From assembly GCA_964420365.1 (NCBI GenBank), contig CAYQTA010000005.1:72394-136393 (forward strand): DNA of 64,000 nucleotides, in the 5' to 3' direction. Source of the DNA: JAMOQA01 sp964420365 (GTDB taxonomy: Bacteria > Acidobacteriota > Polarisedimenticolia > J045). The notes under the pieces are model-generated. The model had not been told where the DNA came from. It did no database searches and saw only the letters and a list, made by a program, of their open reading frames with translations. The position numbers and the translations under genes are program-made. Position 1 is the stretch's first letter, and each line of letters starts with the position of its first letter. Positions 28,558 through 35,504 of this stretch are shown here, in pieces.

Positions 28558-29586
28558 ATGAAGCGATTGCTGGTGCTGGCGTTCCTCGTCGCGTTCGGGC
28601 TCGTCCCGGCGCTGGCGTCGGACGGACCGTGGCTCGTCGTCGCCAGTCCCAACGACCGGCTCGTCACCGCCGTGGACCTCTCCTCGGGGGAGATCGTCGG
28701 CCAGGAGGAGATGGGTCAGCTCCCGGTGGGCGTCGCGGCGGTCGGCCGCCGGGTCGCGATCAGCGACTTCTACGGCGGCGAGCTGAAGGTGTTCTCGGGG
28801 CAGGAGACCGGTGACTTCATCGGGATCCGGAAGGACACCATCGGGACGGCACCCGGCCTCCCGTACCCCGAGGGGATCACGCCGACGGGCGACGGAGCGT
28901 GGGCCCTGGTCACCGACGGCGGGAAGCGCGGGCCCGGGCCGGACGTCTCCCTCGTCCTCGTCGACCTGGCGTCCGGGAGGAAGGTCTCCGAGATGCCGTT
29001 CCCTTCGGTCTACGGCGTCGCCTGGGACCCGGCGAAGCGGGTCGCCTGGGTCCTCGACGGGTTCGAGATGATGCTGCGGGGAGTCTACCTCTGGCCGGAC
29101 GGGACCTTCGAGGACACCGGCGTCGCGATCCCGCTGACCGGGACGGAGTACGGCGTGCGGTACGTCGCCCTCTACGCGATGGGGACGCGGGCCCTCGTCT
29201 CCCACAAGATGGACGGGAACGTGGAGGTCCTCGACCTCGTCGAGGGGAAGAGCCTCGGCCTCGTCGAGGTCGGCGGTACCCCGGGCGCGATCGCGGTCAC
29301 CCCGGACGGTTCGAAGGCCCTCGTCGCCGACTATTCCGGGAGCCAGTGGGCCGTCCTCGACCTCGCCGGCGAGATGCCGGTGGACACCGGCCTGCGGATC
29401 GGGAGTCCCTTCGGCGTGCCGAACACGTACGTCGGCACGAGGACGTTCTGCTTCGATGGGCCGCTGATGTTCTTCTCGGCGACCGACGGGGCGGTCGTCA
29501 CGGCCCTCGACTGGACGTCCCTCGAGATGACCGGTCTCGCCTTCCCGGCCGGCATCTCCCCGGCGGGACTGGCGGTCGTGCACTGA
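28558..29586 (+). CDS. Exported beta-propeller (YVTN/NHL-type) protein
   Basis: A 342-residue exported protein with a signal peptide (about 1-20, ALA-SDG) and about six repeated blades, e.g. ITPTGDGAWALVTD, AVTPDGSKALVADYSGS and LSPAGL-type turns, as in YVTN lipoproteins and surface-layer propellers. No catalytic or heme-binding motif is visible. Function unknown; such propellers usually mediate binding. It has GGGGG ahead of the ATG but no clear AGGAGG. A strong hairpin follows it. Confidence 0.78.
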   Translation: MKRLLVLAFLVAFGLVPALASDGPWLVVASPNDRLVTAVDLSSGEIVGQEEMGQLPVGVAAVGRRVAISDFYGGELKVFSGQETGDFIGIRKDTIGTAPGLPYPEGITPTGDGAWALVTDGGKRGPGPDVSLVLVDLASGRKVSEMPFPSVYGVAWDPAKRVAWVLDGFEMMLRGVYLWPDGTFEDTGVAIPLTGTEYGVRYVALYAMGTRALVSHKMDGNVEVLDLVEGKSLGLVEVGGTPGAIAVTPDGSKALVADYSGSQWAVLDLAGEMPVDTGLRIGSPFGVPNTYVGTRTFCFDGPLMFFSATDGAVVTALDWTSLEMTGLAFPAGISPAGLAVVH

Positions 29587-29609
29587 CGGATCCGCCGCCC
29601 GCGTGGGGA

Positions 29610-29643
29610 TGCGCCCGGCCCCCGCGGGCCGGGCGCACGCTTT
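29610..29643 (+). terminator. Hairpin terminator after the 28558 propeller gene
   Basis: TGCGCCCGGCCC-CCGC-GGGCCGGGCGCA, a perfect 12-bp stem (29610-29637), followed by CGCTTT. It sits between two converging genes and could serve both. The T run is short. Confidence 0.55.
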
Positions 29644-29655
29644 CCCGGCTCAACC

Positions 29656-30738
29656 TCAACCGGCGATGGCGTGCCCGGCGAGAAGGAGCACCGCTCCCTC
29701 GAGTGCCAGGCGAGGGTTGCGGTGGATCGTGACGAGCTCCCGGCGGAGGGTATCGAGGAGGGCGGTGCGCGCGAGGGTCGGGCCCAGGAGCCGGGAGGCC
29801 GCGGGGGCGAGGGGGGCGAGGAACTCCGCGGTTGCAGGGTCGGTGGGCGGTGCTCCCTCGGCGAGGGCGGCGAGATCGCGCAGGAGGGCGAGGAGGAGGG
29901 CGAGGGCGGCCTCGGCCTCGGCGGCCGAGCCTCCCCAGCGATCGCCGGCCACCACGGCGAGGGAGGCGGCCCGGGCGGGGTCGCGGGCGAGCCGCCCCAG
30001 GATCTCCAGCCAGGCTTCCCGGTCCGCGGCCTGCCGTTCCGGGTCCAGGGCGAGGGCCCGGGCGACGGAGCCGCCGGCGAGGGCCGCGCGGCGGCGCGCC
30101 TCCTCGGGCGGAATCCCCCGGTCCTCGAGGATCTGCCGGATCGCCGGCCGGGGGAGCGCACGGAAGCGGACCGGCTGGAGCCGGGAGCGCACGGTGACCG
30201 GCAGGGTCCAGGGGGCCGAGGTCACCAGCACGAGCGCCGTCGTCGCGGGAGGCTCCTCGAGGACCTTGAGCAGGGAGTTCGCCGCCTCGCTGGTCAGCAG
30301 GTCCGCCGGCTCGATCACGTAGACCCGGCGGGCCAGCTCGAACGGGCGTTCCCGGGCGGAGAGGATCACGTCCCGGGCCTGGAGGATCGAGATCCGGGTG
30401 CGGCCGCGAGGGACCGAGACCAGGCCGATGTCGGGGTAGATCCGTGGAGCCTCCCGGGACGTCGTCGTTCCCTCGCGAAGCGCGGTCACCCCGTCGGCGG
30501 CGGTGACGCGGGCGCAACCGGTGCAGCGGCCGCACGGATCCTCGCCGGGGCCGCGCACCGTGCAGGCGAGGGCGGCGGCGAGCCCGAGGGCGGCGGTCCG
30601 CTTGCCGACCCCGTCGGGACCGTGAAACAGGAGGGGAGGGACGGGGTCTCCGGGCACGACGTCGGCGAGGGGACGGAGGAGCCGGAGGGCGGCCTCCTGT
30701 CCGCGGAGCGCCGAGAGCGGGATCCACCCGGTGCTCAC
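29656..30738 (-). CDS. holB: DNA polymerase III delta-prime subunit
   Basis: A 360-residue AAA+ clamp-loader subunit. HGPDGVGKRT is an altered P-loop (Lys kept), followed by the four-Cys zinc module CGRCTGCARV (two more Cys upstream at about 60-72), the DLLTSEAANSLLKVLEEPP helix and the sensor R in TVRSRL. The GTG at 30738 overlaps the tmk stop by 4 bases, the usual tmk-holB order. It feeds the clamp loader for replication. The C-terminal part is alanine-rich but of normal length. Confidence 0.9.
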   Translation of the reverse strand: MSTGWIPLSALRGQEAALRLLRPLADVVPGDPVPPLLFHGPDGVGKRTAALGLAAALACTVRGPGEDPCGRCTGCARVTAADGVTALREGTTTSREAPRIYPDIGLVSVPRGRTRISILQARDVILSARERPFELARRVYVIEPADLLTSEAANSLLKVLEEPPATTALVLVTSAPWTLPVTVRSRLQPVRFRALPRPAIRQILEDRGIPPEEARRRAALAGGSVARALALDPERQAADREAWLEILGRLARDPARAASLAVVAGDRWGGSAAEAEAALALLLALLRDLAALAEGAPPTDPATAEFLAPLAPAASRLLGPTLARTALLDTLRRELVTIHRNPRLALEGAVLLLAGHAIAG

Positions 30739-31403
30739 GCCTCCTCCGGGACCGGGGCGATGCCGGGGAGCAGGTCGGCGAGGGCGGCGACCACGCCGCG
30801 GTGCACGTCCGCTACCCCGGGGGCGGCGTCGACGATCCGCACGCGTCCCGGTTCCCGCCCGGCGATCTCCCGGTAGCCGGCGCGGACGCGCTCGAAGAAC
30901 GCGACGTCCTCGTCGTCGTAGCCGGGGGCGTCGGTCGTTCCCCGGCCCCGGGCGCGGGCGAGGGCCACTTCCACCGGCAGGTCGAGGAGGATCGTCCGCC
31001 GGGGGACGAGGTCGAGGGGTGGGTGCCGGTGCAGGGCGTCGATCAGCCCCAGGGGACGCCCGCGCCCGTATCCCTGGTAGGCCCGGGTGGAGTCCACGTA
31101 GCGGTCGCAGACGACGACCGCGCCGTCGGCGAGGGCGGGGAGGACCACCGACTCGACGTGGTGAGCGCGGTCCGCCGCGTAGAGCCAGATCTCGGCGAGA
31201 CCCAGGTGGCGCCAGACGTCCGGGTCCTTGAGCAGCGCCCGCAGTTCCGCGCCGACGCGGCCCCCGCCTCCCGGTTCCCAGGTCAGCGCCACCCGGTGGC
31301 CCGCCGTCTCCACGGCCCGGGCGAGGAGCCGCGCCTGGGTCGACTTGCCCGCGCCCTCGATCCCCTCGAGCGTGACGAAGAGTCCCTCGATCCGATGGTC
31401 CAC
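30735..31403 (-). CDS. tmk: Thymidylate kinase
   Basis: A 222-residue kinase that phosphorylates dTMP to dTDP. Walker A is EGIEGAGKST (about 13-22), and CDRYVDSTRAYQG (about 105-117) and a LID region (ARGRGTTDAPGYDDED) are present. The GTG at 31403 follows GGAAGGAG by 6 bases. It overlaps holB by 4 bases and is transcribed divergently from rnhB through a shared 57-base gap that holds a consensus TATAAT (minus) at 31444-31449. Confidence 0.94.
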   Translation of the reverse strand: MDHRIEGLFVTLEGIEGAGKSTQARLLARAVETAGHRVALTWEPGGGGRVGAELRALLKDPDVWRHLGLAEIWLYAADRAHHVESVVLPALADGAVVVCDRYVDSTRAYQGYGRGRPLGLIDALHRHPPLDLVPRRTILLDLPVEVALARARGRGTTDAPGYDDEDVAFFERVRAGYREIAGREPGRVRIVDAAPGVADVHRGVVAALADLLPGIAPVPEEA

Positions 31404-31440
31404 CCGGGTCTCCTTCCCGCGTCCCCTGGCGGGACGACGG

Positions 31441-31456
31441 GGGATTATAGAATCCC
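31441..31456. promoter_or_regulatory. Bidirectional -10 region between tmk and rnhB
   Basis: GGGATT-ATAG-AATCCC inverted repeat. On minus it reads TATAAT (31444-31449) for tmk, about 40 bases before its GTG. On plus it reads TAGAAT (31448-31453), 7 bases before the rnhB ATG. Opposed transcription from one overlapping site would make the two genes mutually exclusive. Confidence 0.5.
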
Positions 31457-31460
31457 GCCG

Positions 31461-32117
31461 ATGAGCCCGATGCCGAGCCGGTCCCGCCGCGAGGCGCTGC
31501 GTTCCCGGGAGAGGGAGCTGCGCCGGGCGGGCTACGCCCGGATCGCGGGGGTCGACGAGGCCGGGGCCGGTCCGCTCGCCGGCCCGCTGGTCGCCGCGGC
31601 GGTCATCCTGCCCGCGGGCGCACGCCTCCCCGGCGTGGACGACTCGAAGCGTCTCGCCGAGGGAGAGCGGGAACGGTGGGCGGACCGGGTGCGACGGGTG
31701 GCGGTCGCCTGGTCGGTCGCCGAGGTGCCGGCCTCCGAGGTCGACGAGGTCGGGCCCTACCGGGCGGCGCTGCGCGGCATGTACCGGGCGATCGTCGCGC
31801 TCGATCCCCCCCCGGACTACGTCCTGGTCGACGCCCGGCGGATCCCGGGCCTCGGCGTTCCCCAGGAACCGGTCGTCGGCGGGGACGGGAAGCACCTCGC
31901 CATCGCCGCCGCGAGCCTGCTCGCCAAGACCCACCGGGACGCCCGGATGCGGGAGCTGGACCGGCGCTACCCCGGCTACGGGTTCGCGCGCAACAAGGGT
32001 TACGGCACGTCCGAGCACCTGGCGGCGTTGCGCCGGCTCGGGCCCTCGCCGGAGCACCGGCGACGGTATGCCCCGGTACGGGACGTGCTGGGATTTCAGC
32101 CCCGGTTGTTCGACTAG
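31461..32117 (+). CDS. rnhB: Ribonuclease HII
   Basis: A 218-residue RNase HII that cuts RNA in RNA-DNA hybrids and excises single ribonucleotides. The first acidic pair lies in GVDEAG, the next Asp in VLVDAR, and the last in THRDARM. The usual DEAGRG loop, whose Arg helps sense the ribonucleotide junction, reads DEAGAG. So cleavage may be less junction-specific. No Shine-Dalgarno precedes the ATG, and a TAGAAT box lies 7 bases upstream. The stop overlaps the rsmI stop on the other strand by 3 bases. Confidence 0.92.
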   Translation: MSPMPSRSRREALRSRERELRRAGYARIAGVDEAGAGPLAGPLVAAAVILPAGARLPGVDDSKRLAEGERERWADRVRRVAVAWSVAEVPASEVDEVGPYRAALRGMYRAIVALDPPPDYVLVDARRIPGLGVPQEPVVGGDGKHLAIAAASLLAKTHRDARMRELDRRYPGYGFARNKGYGTSEHLAALRRLGPSPEHRRRYAPVRDVLGFQPRLFD

Positions 32118-32998
32118 CCGGCGACCTCCGGCAGCGCTCCCAGCCGCCGGAGCGCAGCCGCCAGCTCCGCCCGGGGACGGCCGGTCTCCCGGGCGAGGAC
32201 GCGCAGGGCCCGCCGCGGGTCACCGTCCTCCCGGGCGAGGGCCCGGGCGAAGGCGGCGAGGAGCGGAACGTCTCCCTCGCCGCCGGGCACCGGGGTGTCC
32301 GCTCCGCTGCCGGCGACCACCAGGACGACCTCGCCGCGTACCCGGGCCCGGGCGGCGATCTCCCGGGCGAGTTCGCCGAGGGAGGTCCGCCGGACTTCCT
32401 CGTGGAGCTTGGTCAGCTCCCGGCAGAGGACGGCCTCCCGGTTCGCCCCGAGGATCTCGGCCAGGTCGGCGAGGGAGGCGGCGAGCCGGTGCGGAGCCTC
32501 CTGGAAGACCAGCGTGTCCGGCTCGGGGGCGAGCTCCTCGAGCCGGCGGCGCCGTGCGCTCGCCCGGGACGGCAGGAACCCGGCGAACCGGAACCGGTCG
32601 GCGGGCAACCCGGAGGCCGAGAGAGCCGCGACGAGGGCGGCGGGACCGGGGACCGGGGAGACCCGGATCCCCGCCCGGTGGGCGGCGGCGACCAGGCGCC
32701 AGCCCGGGTCGGAGATCGCCGGTGTCCCGCCGTCGGTCACCAGGGCGACGGTTGCTCCTTCCCGGAGGCGGGCGAGGATCTCCTCGACCCGGGCAGCCTC
32801 GTTGAACCGGTGGCAGGAGACGAGTGCCGGCGCCTCGATGCCGAGGGCGTGAAGCAGCGTGCCCGTCCGCCGCGTGTCCTCCGCGGCGACCAGGTCCGCG
32901 CCGGCGAGCGCCTCCCGCGCCCGCGGCGACATGTCCCCCAGGTTGCCGATCGGGGTGGCGACCACGAGCAGGCGGCCCGGTTCAGGACGCGCGGCCAT
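32114..32998 (-). CDS. rsmI: 16S rRNA (cytidine-2'-O)-methyltransferase RsmI
   Basis: A 294-residue tetrapyrrole-methylase-fold enzyme for C1402 of 16S rRNA. It carries VVATPIGNLGD (about 12-22), AAEDTRRTG, the GTPAISDPG loop, PGPAA and a YRLSTP-like LVFQEAPHR segment. The C-terminal helix-turn region (about 225-290) matches the family's extra domain. The ATG follows a weak site. It begins just after the tRNA-Leu terminator, and its stop overlaps rnhB tail to tail. Confidence 0.93.
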   Translation of the reverse strand: MAARPEPGRLLVVATPIGNLGDMSPRAREALAGADLVAAEDTRRTGTLLHALGIEAPALVSCHRFNEAARVEEILARLREGATVALVTDGGTPAISDPGWRLVAAAHRAGIRVSPVPGPAALVAALSASGLPADRFRFAGFLPSRASARRRRLEELAPEPDTLVFQEAPHRLAASLADLAEILGANREAVLCRELTKLHEEVRRTSLGELAREIAARARVRGEVVLVVAGSGADTPVPGGEGDVPLLAAFARALAREDGDPRRALRVLARETGRPRAELAAALRRLGALPEVAG

Positions 32999-33021
32999 CG
33001 GGGACTCCGGGAAGGAGAAGG

Positions 33022-33041
33022 AAAACGCCCCGCGCGGGGCG
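33022..33041 (-). terminator. Intrinsic terminator of tRNA-Leu
   Basis: CGCCCCGCGCGGGGCG (33026-33041) folds as a GC stem. On the minus strand TTTT follows (33025-33022). It lies 23 bases after the tRNA's CCA and before rsmI. Confidence 0.65.
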
Positions 33042-33063
33042 GGGCGCCGGGCTCGCGAGGAAA

Positions 33064-33150
33064 TGGTGCCGAAGGCGAGACTCGAACTCGCACGGGCTTG
33101 CGCCCACATGGACCTGAACCATGCGCGTCTGCCAGTTCCGCCACTTCGGC
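33064..33150 (-). tRNA. tRNA-Leu (anticodon CAG)
   Basis: An 87-base tRNA on the minus strand, with encoded CCA (33064-33066), acceptor GCCGAAG/CTTCGGC, anticodon stem CATGG/CCATG with loop TTCAGGT, a long class II variable arm (GGGC-GCAA-GCCC) and T-stem GCGAG/CTCGC. CAG decodes CUG, the main Leu codon of such GC-rich genomes. The promoter at 33169-33197 and a terminator flank it. Confidence 0.95.
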
Positions 33151-33168
33151 ACCGGTCGGAACGCGGAC

Positions 33169-33197
33169 ATCCTAAGGTTGCTCCCCCGCGGGCGCAA
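33169..33197 (-). promoter_or_regulatory. Promoter of tRNA-Leu
   Basis: TTGCGC (33197-33192), a 17-base spacer and TAGGAT (33174-33169) on the minus strand, 18 bases before the tRNA 5' end. The -10 includes the TAG stop of the upstream propeller gene, so the promoter lies partly in its coding end. Confidence 0.6.
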
Positions 33198-34509
33198 GGC
33201 TTCCGCCGTTGTTTCCGCCCGCTCCTCCCTCCCCGGGCGGGAGAACGCGGATCACCCAGCAGGCGAGCCGGGTTTCCCGGTAGGGAGGATGCCGCACGGG
33301 GACGAGCAGCCGGTTCCCGGCGAGAGCGCCCCCCCGGAGGAAGACCGCCTCCCCGGGCCCGGCCAGGGTCCCCGCCGGTTCCCCGTCGGAGGCGCGCAGG
33401 AACCGGGCTTCCGGGGTCGCCTCCGGGAGGACGACGAGGAGGTCTTCCCGGTTCGAGACGAGGTGCAGGACCGGGGAGGCGACCCGGTGACCGATGGAGC
33501 GGCGCCAGAGCAGGTGCCCGTTCCGACGCAGGAAAGCGTAGACATGGGTGTCCAGGGAACCGACGACGAGGGTTTCCCCGAGGACCAGCGGCGGGGCCAG
33601 CACCCTTCCGCCGAGCACCTGGGTCCAGCGGCGGCGGCAGCGGAAACCACCGCGGCGGAGGCGGCGGCAGCGCCAGCGCGTGACCTCCCGGCCCCGCGCG
33701 GTGAAGAGACCCCCTCCCGGGCAGGCGGCCACGGCCCGGGGATCGAACCGCTCCGGCGCCCGCCGGGGGGCGGGGCGGCCGACCGGGAGGAGGCGCCGCG
33801 AGTCGCCCACGATCGCCGCCGGCCATCCGGCGACCAGGAGGAGGGGCGGGCGGATCTCCCCCGGGAGGACCGTCCGCTCGAGGGGCCGCCCCGCGGCGTC
33901 GAGCAGCTCGACGACGCCTTCCGCGAGGGGGACGAGCCAGCGGGGAGGAGAGGACCCCGGGAGGGGCAGGGGGGGGCCGACCGGCCTGCCCTCCAGTTTC
34001 CGCAGGACGACCGGGCTCCCGTCGGCCAGGGCGAGCAGGGCGAAGGAGCCGTGCCCGTCCCGCCCGGGACCCGCCCAGGCGAGGGCCGGGCCGCGCGGGG
34101 TGGGCACCGGTGCCGCGGCCGCGAGGCCGGCACCGTCGAAGCCGTCCGCCCGCCACGCCAGGGAGCCGTCCGCCGGGCGCCGGGCCTCGACCGCGCCGGG
34201 GAGGGGCACGAGGACGAGGAGGCCATCGCCGCCGCGAGGCGAAGCCGTGGCGTTTCCGTCCGCCTCGGCGGGGGTGCAGGGACCGCACGTGCCCGGCGGA
34301 ACCGGGGCCCCGGCGGGGTCGACGACGAGCAGCTCCCCGTCCGGGGCACCGGGAAGGACGATCTCCCAGGCGAGCTCCGCCTGCACGCGGGGCGGGGGCG
34401 GCGCCTGGCGCCGGAAGAGGGGGCCCTCGCCCGGAGCCGGGGCGACGGCCAGGGCGGCCGCGGCGGCGGCCGTGGCGAGGGCGGCGGCGACGGCGACGGA
34501 ACGACGCAT
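33172..34509 (-). CDS. Exported PQQ-like beta-propeller protein
   Basis: A 445-residue protein with an N-terminal signal (about 1-24, alanine-rich) and a PQQ/BamB-like propeller: blades with repeats such as LGETLVVGSLDTHVYAFLRRNGHLLWRRSIG. No quinone-binding or CxxCH residues stand out. Function unknown; it may be an outer-envelope scaffold. The ATG at 34509 has no ribosome site, and TATCCT ends 7 bases upstream, so it may be leaderless. It is divergent from hsp20 and its stop lies inside the tRNA-Leu promoter. Confidence 0.72.
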   Translation of the reverse strand: MRRSVAVAAALATAAAAAALAVAPAPGEGPLFRRQAPPPPRVQAELAWEIVLPGAPDGELLVVDPAGAPVPPGTCGPCTPAEADGNATASPRGGDGLLVLVPLPGAVEARRPADGSLAWRADGFDGAGLAAAAPVPTPRGPALAWAGPGRDGHGSFALLALADGSPVVLRKLEGRPVGPPLPLPGSSPPRWLVPLAEGVVELLDAAGRPLERTVLPGEIRPPLLLVAGWPAAIVGDSRRLLPVGRPAPRRAPERFDPRAVAACPGGGLFTARGREVTRWRCRRLRRGGFRCRRRWTQVLGGRVLAPPLVLGETLVVGSLDTHVYAFLRRNGHLLWRRSIGHRVASPVLHLVSNREDLLVVLPEATPEARFLRASDGEPAGTLAGPGEAVFLRGGALAGNRLLVPVRHPPYRETRLACWVIRVLPPGEGGAGGNNGGSLAPAGEQP

Positions 34510-34516
34510 GCCTGGG

Positions 34517-34522
34517 AGGATA
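34517..34522 (-). promoter_or_regulatory. Putative -10 box of the leaderless propeller gene
   Basis: TATCCT on minus, ending 7 bases before the ATG at 34509. Identical in sequence and near-identical in spacing to the rarA box at 283-288. Confidence 0.4.
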
Positions 34523-34589
34523 GCGCGGCTCGGGAAGGCATGGCGGCAGGGTCGCGGGAGCGCGTTGCGGGACCCGGCCCGTTGACGTG

Positions 34590-34615
34590 GAAAACGTGGG
34601 AACGTTTTCTTGACA
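34590..34615 (+). promoter_or_regulatory. Palindromic operator overlapping a TTGACA -35, hsp20 control region
   Basis: GAAAACGT-GGGA-ACGTTTTC (34590-34609) is a perfect 8-bp inverted repeat, followed at once by CTTGACA (34609-34615), an excellent -35 or a heat-shock CTTGAAA-like element. A second TTGACG lies at 34582-34587. A clear -10 is missing; CCATGG (34632-34637) lies 16 bases on, near the place of a sigma-32 -10. A repressor bound here could block RNA polymerase. It is not a CIRCE box. Confidence 0.5.
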
Positions 34616-34780
34616 ACCGGGGACCGGGATGCCATGGAAATGCGCGGCCGGAAGGGGCGACGCCCCGGCCGGCCGGTCCGCCCGCGCGGGCACGACCCGG
34701 CGGCCGCTCCCTCCCTGGCGGGCCCGTCGGGCACGGCCCCCGCGGCCGGGCCAACCCGGTGCGAAAGGAGGTGAGGAACC

Positions 34781-35329
34781 ATGCTGTGGCCGATGACGGA
34801 TCTCTTCGACGACGTGATGAACACGTTCCGCACGATGCAGCGGGAGATCGAGGAGACGTTCCGGCGGGCGAACCGCACCCTCGCGGCGGGCCGCGGGCTC
34901 CCCGCGGAGCGGCAGCTGACCGCCGGCTCGGCCGAGCATGAGGACCTCCCGCTCTGGGTCGGCTACCCGCCCATCGACGCCTGGGTCGAGAAGGATCGGC
35001 TCCACCTGCGGGCCGAGCTGCCCGGCGTCAACCCGGACGACGTCGAGGTGCTGGTCCAGGACGACCAGCTGATCCTCCGTGGCCGCCGCGTCTTCCACCG
35101 CGAGGAGGAGCGGCAGGAGGAGGGCCGGACCTGGATCGTCCGCGAGATGGGCGAGGGCCGGTTCGAGCGGAGGTTCCGGCTGCCCGAGGGGGTCGAGCCG
35201 GACAAGATCGAGGCCCGTTACCACGACGGCATCCTCGAGCTGAACCTGCCGGTCAGCGAGAAGGTCCTGCCGCGACGGGTCCCGATCCAGCTCACCGAGG
35301 GGAAGGAGAAGAAGATCCACGCCGCCTGA
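34781..35329 (+). CDS. Small heat shock protein (Hsp20/alpha-crystallin)
   Basis: A 182-residue holdase chaperone. A helical N-terminus (about 1-60) is followed by the alpha-crystallin domain (about 62-160) with HLRAELPGVNPDDVEVLV, the RGRRVFHREEE loop and the GxLxL-like GILELNLP. The C-terminal IxI-type tail reads VPIQL. An AAGGAGGTGAGG ribosome site, the strongest of the window, precedes the ATG, suggesting high translation. It has its own palindrome-marked control region and a strong terminator, so it is monocistronic. Confidence 0.95.
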   Translation: MLWPMTDLFDDVMNTFRTMQREIEETFRRANRTLAAGRGLPAERQLTAGSAEHEDLPLWVGYPPIDAWVEKDRLHLRAELPGVNPDDVEVLVQDDQLILRGRRVFHREEERQEEGRTWIVREMGEGRFERRFRLPEGVEPDKIEARYHDGILELNLPVSEKVLPRRVPIQLTEGKEKKIHAA

Positions 35330-35419
35330 CGGCGCGCGGAGGCCTTCTCCGGCCCCCCCGGCGTTCCTCCGGGAGAACGACCCGCCCGGGACGTCTCCGG
35401 AACGCATCGGGCGGAACGC

Positions 35420-35449
35420 CGCGGCGCCCGCGGGGCGCCGCGTTTTCTT
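35420..35449 (+). terminator. Intrinsic terminator of hsp20
   Basis: CGCGGCGCCC-GCG-GGGCGCCGCG, a perfect 10-bp stem (35420-35442), followed by TTTTCTT (35443-35449). It lies 90 bases after the hsp20 stop and 55 bases before aspS. Confidence 0.82.
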
Positions 35450-35504
35450 GTCCCCCGGGATCGGGCAGAATGGGCGGCGCCCCTTACCGAGGAGGAACCG
35501 CCCG

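Noticed and set aside
34510..34780. CIRCE or HAIR heat-shock element
   Set aside because: The palindrome present differs from both consensus sequences.
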